From the NCBI GenBank assembly GCA_022578605.1, contig MU394056.1, forward strand, positions 558,001 through 622,000: 64,000 nt of DNA, written 5' to 3'. Shown here in pieces: positions 12,864 to 26,900 of the stretch (positions are counted from its first letter, which is position 1; every line of letters starts with the position of its first letter). This DNA comes from Camillea tinctor (Eukaryota > Ascomycota > Sordariomycetes > Xylariales > Xylariaceae). The notes under the pieces were generated by a model. It did not search any database. It was given only the letters and a program-made list of their open reading frames with translations, and had not been told where the DNA came from. A program made the position numbers and the translations under genes.

Positions 12864-14149
12864 CTAGTCAGAATGATCGTCGTGATGATCTTCTGATCCA
12901 GCATCGGATTTGGCGTCATTCTTGTGGACTTTTCGGTGTCGACGGAGATTTGATACAACGGAAAAATGACGACCACAGCCTTCAACCTCACAGCAGAATG
13001 CTATCGATCAATTAGCAACCAGATCGCTTAAAAGAGAAAACAAAATATCCACACGGGTTCATGCGACTTACGCTTCTCGCCTGTATGGCTATACATGTGC
13101 GTTTGCAAGGAGCTAGGCCTCGTAAACCGCTTGTCGCAAACCTTGCATTTATGTTTCTTCTGTGTGCTCGATGATACCTTGGAGCTGAACTGGCCCATCA
13201 TAGACTGCGGCGCAGGGGGCGGTTGGGTCATCAAATTCGGTCGGGGTAATGTTCGCGATGTAACAGATTCGATATCGGACCCCGCAGTAGAATAATCGCT
13301 TACTGAAGAATCCACAGAACCCGCATAATAACCACTGCCATAATTACTTGCCGACGAGATTGAAGAGCTCGTCGAGTGCGTCGATGGGAAGCCGTACGAA
13401 TCGGTTGATCCTCTACCACGGTTTCCTGGAGGGTAAATGGCGCGCGGTGTTTCCTGGCTCATTGCCAACATACCCTGACCGGCGTCAAGGGCATCAGCGA
13501 AGCTTCTCCGGTCATCCGTCTGGTGCATGCCTCTGTGATTTATGTCAACCATCGCATTCCGGTAAGAGCGAAGCGGACCCCCAGAACCAGGATCGCTTGC
13601 TGATGCTGGGGAGAGGGATGTGTGTGAATACCTTCGGTTGTCGGCTTCTGGTGCTAGAGCAAAAGTCGAGCGCATAGGAGCTGGCGCATAGCCAGACACG
13701 GAATCATAGGAATTCGGGGATGCGGAGTATGTGGCATTGACTGGAGAGGGCGCTGTCGCGGTGGCGTAGGATGGCTCTCCGTACGCGGCAGACGTGGTCT
13801 GCATTCGATTCAGGCTGAGGAGATCTTGGGGCATATTGAGTGAGTCTTGCTGTCTATAGACGTCCGCCATGAGAGAGCTACCTGCTGAAGATGCCGTCAC
13901 CGGGATGCTCCCGTACGGTGCCATTGAGGCACTGGTGTTGGGGCCAGCCCTGGCGGCGTGGTGCTTGGCCATGGAGTCGAGGCTGCCTAGGTTGGCGCTG
14001 AGCCCTTGAGAGTACATGCCCTGATTGCCATGCTGACCGGACGAGCCAGAGGCCCACGGATTGGTGAAGTGCGGAGGGTTCGAGTAGGAAGACATGTGGT
14101 CGAAGTTGAGGGCCCCGAATCGTGATTGATTGTCAAGAGTCATAGTCAT
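12864..14149 (-). CDS. C2H2 zinc-finger transcription factor, two C-terminal fingers
   Basis: Two exons: 14149-13072 and 13000-12864, with a 71-bp intron (13001-13071, GTAAGT...TAG) that splits a Pro codon between the fingers. The predicted protein has 404 aa. I chose the ATG at 14149 (MTMTLDNQ, A at -3); the frame stays open 61 codons upstream but that sequence looks like leader. Residues 1-330 are Ser/Ala/Tyr/Pro-rich and disordered. Finger 1 has C335, C338, H351, H355, followed by a TGEKP linker. Finger 2 is Cx4Cx12Hx3H with C363, C368, H381, H385. The tail is short and Asp/His-rich. It is inferred to be a nuclear DNA-binding regulator. The layout (about 400 aa, Ser-rich N-terminus, paired fingers at the very end) resembles developmental regulators such as FlbC or CSP-1, but I cannot assign an orthologue, so no symbol is given. 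It stands alone between about 9 kb and 15 kb of non-coding DNA. Confidence 0.88.
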
Positions 14150-17100
14150 CTTCGACGAAATATAATAAACAAAGTGGTCAGGTCGGAAAGTGAAGCTTCC
14201 CAACACCGCAATTCGACGTCGTGGGTTTTGTTTTGGTGTTGCTGAGGAAGTTGGTATAAAAAAAATTAAAGAAGTCCCCGGTAGCGTTCGCTGATCAGAT
14301 GCGGGATCCCGAATGGGACAGATTCGTGTCACCTTGCCGAGAAAGGTGACTTGTCTTTCAAGGTCCAGTGAAGAAGATCCGTCGCGAGTCGCGAGGGGAG
14401 GGGATCAGCGAGCCTTAAGTGTGTTTGGCAGAAGACTGAGGAGGTATGCGACTAGAACAACCAGGGACGACCAGGAACCCCCGACAGATGGACGAAGGTA
14501 CAAGCTGGGTGGCCAGTCGGTACTTCTGACCAGGCAAAACCGTCTGAAGCTTAACGCTCTCCAGTAATTGGGACTGGTGGAGCAGAGGGCCTTAGGCTGT
14601 CCTGGGTACCAGACCAGTGACGACGGTGAACAGACTGATCGACAACCCCAATATCCCGTACTAAGCTAGGCCGAGGCAGGGTTGGGACAGTACTTGTATT
14701 GGTACGGGTAGGGTACGGTACAGTAGGATACGGTAGTAGGGTAGGATGGGATGTTGAACAGATTCGAGCCGGGGGTGGGAGCAACGAGTCGAAATGATGG
14801 TGTATAATTTGACAGCAGCCGTTTTAGGCCATAAGTGATCATGAGAATGTGGAGTTCGGTGGCTCGTTTCAAGACCGAAGAGTAGAAGATCAGCAGCGGC
14901 CAGATATCTGGGAGGTCAGATGTACGTGTGAGACGAGTACAGGTTGGCCAACAACCAGCTTTTCAAGACTCGCAGATAAAACAAAACAGAAGAGTAAAAT
15001 CAACCATTCGACCCCCTTTTATTTTTTTGTTAATTGTTGATGTTGATGTCTGTGTGTATATCTCTTTCTTTCTGTATTGCATATATATATATATCCTTTT
15101 GGTAGGGGGAATGTTTATGTTGTGTAGTTTGTTCTTGAGAAAGAAGGAAACAAAATATAAAATAAAATAAAATAATAACTCGATAAACAAGGCTGGCTAG
15201 TTGAAGGATGAAGAGAGGAAAGGTTCGGGTCCTCTTTTTTTTTTCCTTTGGGGGGTGTGTAATGGTGGAGGAGTGGGAGAGGAGAGGAGTATAAAGAAAT
15301 TTCTACTGTGCAAGTAAATAAGTCAAATAGATTTTTTTTATTCTTTCTCTCTCTCTCTAGGTAGTGTAGCTTTTGTGCTTGTGTGGATGTTGTTTCGAAG
15401 TGATAAGTCGAAAAATGCCAATGGACCAGGGAGCCAGGCTTTACATAAACACACGGGTCTAATGGAATGGAACCAATACGTCAATTGGCAGGACTTGGTA
15501 GGTAAATGGGTGGTGAGAGGAGGGTGTGTGAAAGAGGAAAAAGGACCTAAGGTAGGTTAGAGCGGGTTAGAGTAAGGAGGGATATCAGGGTCCTCCTAAC
15601 CAAATCCGAACAACGATATTGGAGGCGAGTGGACACAAAAGGAATACACAGGGATCGAATTATAATGGAGACAGGAGAAAATGAAAAGAAAAAAAAAAAA
15701 TAAAAAAAAAATAAAATAAAATAAAAAAGTACGGAAGATACCATGAGGTACCACAAAGAGAAGAGGAGGAAGAGAAGAGGAGAAGGAGGAGCAATGATGA
15801 CTTAGCTCCAAGGCTAGTACACTACAGTTAGCAATACGTAGCGTCGGTAGGTAAAGTACGTAGGTTTAGTTGGTCAGGTTAGGTCAAGTTAGGTTATGTT
15901 AGGTACTTGGGGAACATAACTTGGGAAACCTGCACTGTAAACTAGGTACGCTAAACAGTGGTAAGGTGCGGTAGGTAAAGTGGGCGACAGGGGACACAAG
16001 GGCAACCTAAGCTAACCATACACCCCTATATCACCCCCCCCTCCCCTTCCTTCCCTAGAACTTCAGTACCGTAGACCATACCCCCTGATCCCTGCTCTGC
16101 ACTCCCACGTAGGTACCACCAACTACCTAGTATGATGTAGCAGTAGCACTAATGGGATAAATAAACAAAATGACTATTTTTTTTTTGTTAAATAAGGCTG
16201 TTCTTAGCTGACGCCACTGATGCGGAGGATGGAGGGGGGGTTACCGTCACCATCATGCAGGGTCTACCATATGCACGGATGGCGCACAACACTGACAGAC
16301 ACCACATACAACACACGGTGTTTGTTATCTGATCTCTCTCTCTCTCTATTGCTCTGTATGTGTGTGTCTCTCCCCTAATCACATAAAAGAAATGGATCTC
16401 TCTGGAATTGGCTTTCTTCACGCCCAACGAAGTTGCATATTACGTGTGGCCGGCAGCAGTGGGGAGAAAAGCGAGTGACAATTAACAACAGGACCACTGG
16501 GGAAGCATTGTTGGCATACAAGAGGGTTGGAGCAAAGCAGTGTGTGTTCATTTTTTTTGGTGGGAAGGATGGGGAGAGGAGAATAGGGCCAACTGCATGT
16601 GGGGACCTGCCAAGACAGTATACTCTTACTACGTCATTAATCTGTACCCGGTACATTAGCGAGGACGAGGGTTCCACAGCATCCCTGTTCATGTCGAACT
16701 CCAGGACCTAGTCAAGTACCGATACCTCTCCAACCTGCACATTAGGCGTGTGTACCGCCCAGCAACTCCTTCCGTTCGCTGACAGGCAGAGAGTGAGAAG
16801 GGAAAGAGAGAGAAAAGTGCTCAATCTCGAGTCGTACCTACCTTACGTAGTGTAGTGACTTGAGTCCTCCACCTCTTTCACCTTTGAACTACGTAATGTA
16901 GGTAAGTGGCAGTTACCCTCATACCTTATCTCTATAGAAGAAGGTAACCGTAACCTTGGTTAATCAAATCTAAGGTTAGTGATAAAGAGATAACTTATAT
17001 AAATGGATACACCTATATCTGTAATTATGTCACCGATTATGTTAAATTTCCAATCCCGTCTTCCATTGAATTCAATCCTACCAGAACCACAGCAAGAAAA

Positions 17101-18729
17101 ATATCAGTTGATCAATCAGTTAATCAATCAATCAACCAATATTCCGTAAACACAGCACAACGCGGGCATCTAACCTGGCAGTCTGGGCATCTCAGACGAA
17201 CTCTCTCTACTTTGGGGAGCATCGCACAGAAACCAAACCAGCTTCAGCCAACCAGCCACCGACTCAGTTCTCGAAGGTGTAAATTTTTTTTAATTTATTT
17301 ATTTACAAAATTTTGTGCGTTTTTCCCCTTTTTTTTTATTCTAGCAAGAATCAGTTCATAGGTTGGAATGACAATAAAATAGCCACGAACCAAGGCTCTA
17401 AAACAATGTCGTCGGGATGAAACCGAGGGTTACATATATGACGATGTTCTCGAGCCAGCCGGTGACAGCAGTCAACTTTACTGCTTTCCAACTTTCTTTT
17501 TCGTATCTTTTTTTTTCTTTTTAGTTCTCTCCCCTTTCCTACACTACAATATTGTCCCCCCTTCTCACACCCCCTTCCCACACCCTTCTCTCTTGTCCTT
17601 GTCCTTCCCCTTCACCCCTCCCCAGCCTAATAATATGTAATAATAGTAATAATAATAATTCAAAAAATAATGACGATAATAAGCAGTGCGTTCCTCGCGG
17701 GCGTATTGCTGACGTCGTTGGCTGCTGGCTGGACCCGAACGGTGAGTGTTGTGTTGCGGGAACAGGAATGTCAATGACAGATGGAAGAGAAGAAAGAAAA
17801 AAGAAGACTCGGTCATGACGAAGAGGAGCCTTGTCATGTATTCCCTGGTTCCCCTTCTTGGCTCCCGGCTTATCCAGAGTGGATTGCCGTAAATTGTAAT
17901 CCTGTCCCCAGGCTGACTTACACCTGTCTCTCGGGAGAAACCCCCGTTTTCTTTACTTTCGAGTCCAGTTTATTCTAACCAAAGATTGGAACATCTTCTT
18001 CTTTTTTTCCAGCCCAATCTCTTGCAAGGCCAGAAGCATTATATTGGTAAAATACACACAATCATGTGTGCTGTCATGACTCCGGCCTGCTCCCCCCCCT
18101 CTTCCCACGCTACTCATGCCTCAATGCAACAGATGATTGAAGGAGGCTCTCCAATGTACCGATACCACCTCCCAATTAGTCGTCTCTTGGCGACAACCGG
18201 GGGGAGGGGTCACCACCTACACAAGGAGCAAGACGGTTTTCGTCATTACGTTCACTACATGCACCCAGGTTGCGCAGCCGAAGGATTTTTAGGTGTCTGG
18301 AAATCAGCAATCATTGGTGGTGGCGCTTCATTAGTCGACCACTGCGTCTGCGGGAATAATATGTATTGAGAATGAAAGAAAGCGTGTATGTGTACATACA
18401 CTACAACACAACATACTGCGGGACCCGTTCGAATGACACATTTTTCCTTTCTTTCTCTCGTCTTCGTTCTTTTCCCCATATTCAATAGTGGTCTTCTTGG
18501 CAGACCACCTCTGACGGGGATAGGAGGACAACGAGAATCAAAAAAAGGCTGCATACCGCTATAAGTCAATAGCCCAGCCCGGAGTGGTAAGGGTAAGTAG
18601 CGCACGGAAAGGACATGATAACCCTGAGAGAGATCAAGTGAAAGAAGTAGGTACCCAGCCAAGGGTTTGGTCGGATCTGGTCCAGTCCAGGGACTTGAGA
18701 AATTCCTGCAACGTCGTCTACCTATAGTA
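14150..18729. other. Intergenic, upstream of the C2H2 gene
   Basis: No gene recognised. The first kilobase upstream of 14149 probably contains promoter and leader of the C2H2 factor. The rest holds an A-rich (AAAAT)n-like tract (15680-15730), T-runs, a TAATAATAA tract (17630-17690) and short frames without family motifs. Confidence 0.55.
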
Positions 18730-19028
18730 CGGAGCTCTCCCCCAAAAGTCGACGCCGCGCCAAGAAATGCCAAGCTTATGTTAGTTTGTGTCAGTAGCTA
18801 GTTGCAGCTGCATAGCAGCTGCCAAAAGATATGCACTATAAATTTTAGTGCTTATAATTAGTAATAGCTGCTATCGATAAAAGCTTTTAGCGCACGAGCG
18901 TGTAATTATAGCGCTATAATTAGTGGGTTAATTTGAGCTTAAAACTGCAGCTGCACAACAGCTGTTGTAAGATAAGTCGAGACCTTGGCATTTCTTGGCG
19001 CGGCGTCGACTTTTGGGGGAGAGCTCCG
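18730..19028. mobile_element. MITE copy 2, same family, opposite orientation
   Basis: A 299-bp element is flanked by TA (18728-18729 and 19029-19030). It begins CGGAGCTCTCC and ends GGAGAGCTCCG. Counting TA, the ends 18728-18774 and 18984-19030 are perfect 47-base inverted repeats, the same length as in copy 1 but with different sequence after the shared CGGAG. The interior block 18834-18894 matches the reverse complement of 3799-3859 at 53 of 61 positions. A perfect 20-base palindrome sits at 18903-18922. There is no coding capacity. Confidence 0.88.
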
Positions 19029-19030
19029 TA

Positions 19031-22000
19031 TTTAGTGTACAGCACCATGGGAAAGGGGAAACCCCCATCCCGGTTTGGTACACATTGGACATTACCACCT
19101 TGTTCTCCCGAGGCTTTCGAGCTTTTTGAGGGGAGGGGGAATACCCCGCGAAGAAACTTCCAATGAGCGCTCCTTCAAGAGTCAAACTGCATACGTATAA
19201 CCTATACAACTACGTACAACGTACTGCATAGTATATCCAATACCCACTGCCCAAGCCAGCGGTCATTACCACCCAAGGTTGATAGTGTTTACAGAGTCAT
19301 TACTCGATCAGAAGCCATGGCACGGGCCGGTCAGACCTTCGGTGCTTTACAACAAAAAGGCCGGAACATTGAATCAGCCACAGCGGAACAACAACGTCTT
19401 GACTTCTTTTTTTTTCAACTCCAACTGACGACGTAGTAGGTCATGTCTCAGGGGAACGGAATGCCCACAATGCGCGGGTTATATGGAGATATGACAGCGT
19501 GGATGGAGTATATGAGAGAGTTCTCTATTAGTCGCAAGTCTACTATCATATGACAAAACACCAAAGTTGATATCACCCAGCCGGTACTTCACGTCACACA
19601 GAATCACATGGTTTGATGGCTCGGCGGGACTAGAGGCTTAAAATTGGCCGTAGTTAAATGAGCTTAATCTAGATCTCCTGTTGGCCGTTCTCCGGATGAC
19701 CTCATCGCCTAGAGCCCTGTTAGCTTTTCGAAGAAGAAAAAAAGAGTTCTGCGGGCCAAGATGGCAATGCGTGTTAATGAGCTGCTACTAGGCCCGCTCG
19801 AACGCATATTCCCCTGGCAGTTCCTTTCACGGATACTCCATCGTCCGTGGCTGCTGGCCTCGCTGCGACCTCCTTGAACAATTTCATGTGAATCACTACA
19901 CTATAATACTTAACACGATGTTCACTAATACACATTTAACCCTAACCTCCACCCCTTTCCCTTTCCCCTCGGGGGTTCCTGCACCATGACGGCGCATCCC
20001 CCGTGTGTTTACAGACGCGGTTGCATATAGCACATAGCTTTATACAACTCTATACTACATACCAGGTTCGTGAAGTCAGGCCGACGATGGTTGCGCGGTT
20101 GCGGGCTGATGGCAAATTTCGCGATGGTGGAGTTGATGCCTTGGCGTTCATCTCCCTCCGATGCCTTTACATCGCTGACCATTCCGTTTTAGATTTGCAT
20201 TGTAAACTTCTGGGCCTATACAACGAGATCCGGGACCATGCTCCCCCTGCGTCCCCTTTCTGGTAAGCCGTCGCAGGCGACGAGCGACGGATGACCTTCC
20301 TAGGAAAGGCGGGCGTTTCCAAAAATTACTTTCTCTATTTTGTGCCAGTGCCAGCGCCGTCTCCCTGTTTCTGTCTCTGTTTCTGCCACCGGGTGCAATA
20401 GGGCTGGTGGCTGGCCGCTTGGCCCTCGACAAAGCGCATATACGGTTCCAGGAAGGTCAGAAACATGATGTAGTCTGAAGATAGACTGTCTACGTCTGCG
20501 TACACATACGCACACTACTTAGTCATAAACCCCCCGGCAGTTTAACGTAGATTCCCGAGCGATGATGGCGACGATCATCGACATGCCAACAACGGCATTT
20601 GCTAAAGCCACCGGCCCACCTAGTTTTGATGTATGTATGTGGTGTAGGTAGTATAATGTTGATGCGCCTTGCAGCCCAGAGTAACAATTCTTTGTGTGTT
20701 TCCCGAGCTGCCAAGGTTTTTGCTTGTCACCCTTTATCCGCCCATGTCTTCCCGATCTTCCAGAAGCTCATCAACAATGTCGATTATTATTTTTTATTTT
20801 TTTTAAGATTTGCTCCTGTCTGGGGGATCTGTAATTGGCATGTGTGGGATGCCAAATTGCACAAGGAGATGCTGACAGGACCGAACAGCTAGCGGCCCAG
20901 TCACGGAGGCCGACTAGTTGCCAAGGAGCATGGGTGTGTCTCAGATTCGACTGGCATTCCCCATCTTCATCATAGACCGTTGCTAGTAGGTGTGTGTTGA
21001 TCACGTCCCTTTTCTAGGGTCTTAAGGGTGGTGGATGGCAGAATGGCGTCGTTAGCGCAGGTTATCCTCGCCCCTTGCCAACCGTCTGCCCAGACTGGCT
21101 TTCCTCTTCTACTCATGACCGACAAGCATCCCCCATAGCAATAAAAGCTTATCTTTCACCATTAAGAACTACCTGCTCCGTTCCTGCTCCTCCTCCGAAG
21201 AAAAGAAGGTCCAAGCCTCACGATGCGAGTCTCGAGTTTGGCACGAGGTGATTACTTGACGACAACGGGGAAGGAGACCGCGAAAACACACCCAAAACTA
21301 CGCTAGAAAGTCCGGTAACATCACCGAGTGCCGAGAAACCTTACGCTCCCGTCCGCACCCGCGGCAGTTGACGGGCTAATTAGTGTTTGTACGTGTATGG
21401 TATGTATTCCGGATATACAGCTCTCCCCTATACCTAGTTGTATGTAGTCTAAGTTGATTAGGTTGCCGGAGAGCTTGCCTCATCTTGGCATGACTCTGGG
21501 AAAAGGGGGGCGGGTGTGCTCTCTTCTTCCAGCTTAGCACATAGTAAGTTGGTCTTGCCGTGCTAGAGGCAGAATAACTTCGACGCCAACTGAACCTTCG
21601 TATCTCTTTTTTCCTTTTTTTTTCCCTTCTGTTTCCGACAACGCCCACTTAAAAAACAACACTACATCACACTACGCTACACTATATCCCCCCCTGGTTG
21701 ATGAGGCAAGGAAAATCAAAATTGGTCGCCGACCTCAGCGACGATGTCATCTGTAGAAAAATACCCCCTTCCCCTCCCCCCCTACTGGGTAATATTATTT
21801 CTTTCGACCCCAACACGCTACGACTAGGTCAGGGTTCGAGTATGCACAGTTTGATTGCAGCTCTAGATTGTGCCAGATAGCTCCATTTCGGCTATTTCCT
21901 TTAGTTAAAGTGACAAGACTTCATTAACCACGTTCTCTCTCTTCGGTTCCCCTTCTTAGTTCTCGCAGACACATGCCCGATCGCGGAACTCAAGAAAGAA

Positions 22001-22483
22001 GAGGGACATGGGGGAACATTGTGACAAAATATCTTAACCTAGGATAATTTGTACATATGTATACCACTCTACACTTTCCTGACGCCGGGTGAACTAGATC
22101 CCATTCACTTTAGCGTATGACAAGTGCCGCAGCTCCCATTTCAGCCACGAGCTGCAATAGACTTGCATTTCAATTCAGGAACACCCCTTGTGGTATGCTA
22201 CTGCGCTCCTAAGCACCGGAGATTCTTAGTGAGGTGACGAGAATATGGCCGTTAGGTAGGTGCAGTGAGAAATCGCTTGCTATATTTTCTATCAGAGTTT
22301 CTTTTTTAGGTCTTCCTTGTAGATGTTTCCGAATTATCGGTCCACGGTGCTTCCGTCCTGGCGGAGGAGGCTCGTCGCGGTTTGAACCCCTTGTCTGTTG
22401 GTTTTAACGATTACAACATATATAAGCCTTACGACGATAAAACGCGAAGGAAGGGGCCTCCTTTCGTGATGTAGTTAGCTATA
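19031..22483. other. Intergenic, no gene seen
   Basis: About 3.4 kb between the second MITE and the AT-rich element. Short frames in all phases have no recognisable motifs. Base composition is close to even, with occasional microsatellites. Nothing further can be supported. Confidence 0.55.
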
Positions 22484-23019
22484 CAGTAAACCCTCTCCAT
22501 AACGATATGAAAAAACACACACTTCGTATCGTTATGGAGAGATTATCGTTAAGGGAGATTTCTTGGCAAAGTGGATACCTTATAGTAATTTTTTTTTAAA
22601 AAAACTTTTAATAATTATTATAAAAATTATTTTTAATATAAATTTAAGTTATTATAATTTTTTAAAATTTTTATTAATTATATAATATTATATATAATTA
22701 ATATATAAATAAATTATTATTTTTTTAATTTTTTAATTTTAATATTATTAAATAATATAGTTATTTATTATATAATTAAAATATATAATAATATAATAAA
22801 ATTAAAAAAAAATATATATTTTATATATAAATAAATTATATTTTTTATAATTTTAATTAAATATTTAAGTAGTTTTTTAATAATTTAATATATATTATTT
22901 ATAGGTATGCTTTTAAGCATATATATATACGTACAAAATAAAAGGAAATAATATAATAATAATGTAAAATAAAGCAGTATAAAGTAGTATTATAAGTATA
23001 TAAAAAAATAAAAAAGTGT

Positions 23020-23056
23020 AACATTAAATATGCAGCTGTGCTGCATATTAAATGTT
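23020..23056. repeat. 17-bp hairpin inside the AT-rich element
   Basis: AACATTAAATATGCAGC, loop TGT, then GCTGCATATTAAATGTT: 16 of 17 positions pair. The flanking A-rich and T-rich runs extend the stem imperfectly. It keeps some of the few G/C bases in this AT-rich interior. Confidence 0.8.
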
Positions 23057-23341
23057 GTTATTTTTTTATTTTATTTATTAGTGCTAGTACTAGTTTTTAT
23101 TTTATTTATGTGAAGTGCTATACACCCCTTAATATACAGTAATTGCATTAAATAATAAATAAAAAAGCAGAAACTAGTGTATTTAAGTATTTTTAATAAA
23201 AAAACTATTTAATTAAAAAGTTAAAAGCGTTATTAACTTTTTTATAATTTTTATATAAAATAATTAAGGCTATAAAGCTTTTAATTATTATTTATAATAT
23301 AATTAACATTATTTTATATTAATTATTATTACTTTATTATT

Positions 23342-23641
<300 letters not shown>

Positions 23642-23928
23642 TATTATTATTTTATATTATTATATTTTATATTAATTAATATATATATATAAAGTTAAAA
23701 AGTTAAAAAAATTAAAAAAAATTAAAAAAAAATGAAATTTTTTTAATTTCTACATAAAAAAATCTCTATATAACGATATATATGGGAAAATCCCGAAATT
23801 TCTAAGAATATATCGTTCAATCCAGAATATCGTTATATTATATGTAAAAATGGGTGTGTACAGCAATTTGTATCGTTATGGGGAGATATCGTTATGGAAC
23901 ATAATCGTTATAGAGAGGGTTTACTGTA

Positions 23929-26900
23929 GTACAAACAAACCTTTTCAGATAAGAATGTTATATACCTTTGAAGTAACATGCTCAAAACGTTATATGACCT
24001 ACTCTATACTACTACTACTATACATGGATTATAGTAATTATATCAAAACTAGGTTATACCAATAGGGTAGGAAAAGGGGAGGGACAGGCAAGGGATGGGG
24101 ATGGCGCATGGGAAGGAAGACAAGGGGGGTTCACAGAAGATTCCCAAATGATGCAGCAGAGCTAACGGGAAGCCCATTTCTCTGGGCTGGGCGAGCAGCG
24201 ATACCCTGCGGAGTGGAAGGGGCCAATTCATGGGGTAAGGATATGAAATCGTTTCTTTTCTTTCCTAACTCCCGGGATGAGGGTCGAAGGTGGACGTTTC
24301 GCTGCTAGAAAACCAAACATGCACACCCCGTGCGATCGAGTCCGGAGAGGGGAGGGGTTGGATGCGAGAGAGGAGGACCTACCTAAACTACAAACGTTGT
24401 GACGGCTTCAAAAATCTCGAACGGCCGGACTATGGAACTACTATTCTTTGGACATGTACCTCCTTTTCTTTTCTTTTTTCTCCTCTGTCTCTTTTAGTAG
24501 TCCCTAGTCTGTTCCAGTTCGTTTTTAGAAGTTTTTCCTTTTGCTTTTTTTTTATTGCTCACTATTTATTTGACCGTAGAACCTCCGACCAGAAAATATG
24601 TATCGAATATTACTATACATAAATTATTTTATCTGAATTATCATTGTTATTATTATTTTAGCCCCCTTTTACTTTTTTCTTGTCTCATTTTGGATTTTGT
24701 ATAGTCTTATCAGTTTGATGCAACTGTTCAATTTTGTATATGTATGTTTCCTCGTAACCTCAGCTTTAGATTACTATGACCGTATAGGATGGTGGGTGGG
24801 TAAATCAGTGGCTGTGAAGCATTGGTTTATGGTGTAGTGTCGTGACCAACCTTGCATTTGGAGTTACTTGCCTGCCAATATCACGCGTTTCTGTAATCCC
24901 GATATTATTTATTTGTTTATTGGTGTTTTTTTGGTATTCCGAGCCAGCATGACAGTATATGTACTCATATTAAGGGAAAATAATAATTTAAGAAACAAAA
25001 TACAAAATCAAAATATGGATTGGTATGAAGCAATGGCCCTCTGTCGTACGACGCTCACGCCACCACCATTGCCTGGAAGTCACCGTGTTTTACATGTGGG
25101 TGAGAAATTCCGTGATCCATTCCTAGGGTCGACGACGGGGTTATAGGCCCATCCTCCCTCGTTCTCGCACCTGGGATGGGATAATGCAGAGAGTCACGAG
25201 CGACCAGGCAGGCAAGGCAGGCAAGGCAGAGGATCTGAGCAGCCCTTGCAAGATTTGTCGTCCACCTGTGGATTCTAGAATGTCAGTGCTGTTCCCATGG
25301 CTGATGCCTCAGCAAGGCCTTGCCACGTGTATGTAGGTATGTATGTACGGATGCATGTATACCTACTTACTTGTTTGATACTGTCGTTATACTCTAGTGT
25401 AAGTAGGGGAGACCTTGCTTCTCAACCCATCATCCTAAATTTGTGTGTATAACTTGGCTTCAGATAAAGTACCACCAGTTACTAAAAATACACATATATA
25501 CATATATATGGCGTTGTCTATTGTTACTATAAAGATTTTCTGTGGCTTACAATATGTTTTTGTTTTTTTTTGTTTTTGGCTTCTTGTTCATATATCCTGA
25601 CGTGCGGCTTAATTATATAACCTAACTAGGAGGCTGACCATATTTCGCCTCAGAATCTATTTTCTTCTGTTTGGGCGAATCCCATCGGGATCCTTCTTCC
25701 CCGGATTATGGAATACCTCGCCCGAGTTAACTTTCAAGTAGGCCTAGACTCAATAGACCCGAGATGTAAATATGGTTGGATGCGTTAGGGGAGTTGTGGC
25801 TATTGACATTGCGTTGATGGCTTTTGATATCAGAGCCTCTAAAAGTATGAGCTAGGATAACAAATAGAACCACGTTAGTGAGACGAAGGAGCAGCACTGC
25901 CTAGACGGATTCGCCTTCAAACCAGGGCTTTTGCTTATTCGTGGACTCTACGATAACGTGCTATACTTGGCGACCGCCCAATTCCTATTCCAAATATGCA
26001 TAGGACGATTGATGCCTTCCGGCAATCCCACTGTCTTTCACATCGATGTTCGCCGCCGTTGGAAAATCAAATAGCTTCAACAGTCAGAGTATCCAAGGTT
26101 TCCCCAAGAAGCAGATATCAGTCAATGAATTAGTAGATTACATATTGTGAAAAAATACCAGGGGGCACACTGCCCTATGAGTCTCGTGGGTTATCAATAG
26201 TATTACATCCACCACACCAATTTTTTGGAGTTTATGATTACGAGGTAGGTTCATACAATACCATAGATGAAATTCTTTAAGTTACTAGTGTTGAGAAATA
26301 TTGGTATATCATCATGTGTCGAATTTGTCATGTTCCACGAGTGCATCCCAACAATAGTCGGTTATCTACGCAGTTATTCTACCCTCGACTTACAAAGTCG
26401 GAATTCGAATTATGACTTGTACGTTCTCATGGTATAGAGTTAAGCCCAGCGATTCTCTTCCAACCCCTGAGATGCTCTCCCCTTCCCCTTGGAGGTGACC
26501 TTGAAAGCGAGTTGGTCATGCCGGAGTTGCCTTTGTGACGGAATCTGGAAAAGGAGTAGAGTGAAAAGGGGGGGGGGGTGAATAGCTTTGACTCCTAGCC
26601 TAATCATTAGAAGGTCCATATTCATCATCGATTGCCGCGTTATGGCTGTGTAGTATGATAGGCCCTGTGAAATGCATGATGCTCAGATATTTTGATAGTT
26701 ACCTAGGTGCTTAAAAAAACATATCGCGTGCTTGTAGTAGCAACGCAGGTTCATAGGCCGTCTGCCCCCTGTTTGTCTCTTTCCTTTAGGGACGCCCTCA
26801 CTCCAGGCGTTATCATGGCCAGGAGGGAAACTCCAGTTCGCTCGTCCTTCCACCTGGATCCGCGCTGATGGTCTATCCCTTATGCCGCGAGCGATAGGAT

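Noticed and set aside
18255..18773. 172-codon minus-strand frame
   Set aside because: It starts inside the terminal repeat of MITE copy 2 and runs through unrelated flank; no family match.
19937..19951. CCCTAA-like sequence as telomeric repeat
   Set aside because: Only a single TAACCCTAACC occurs, with no tandem array.
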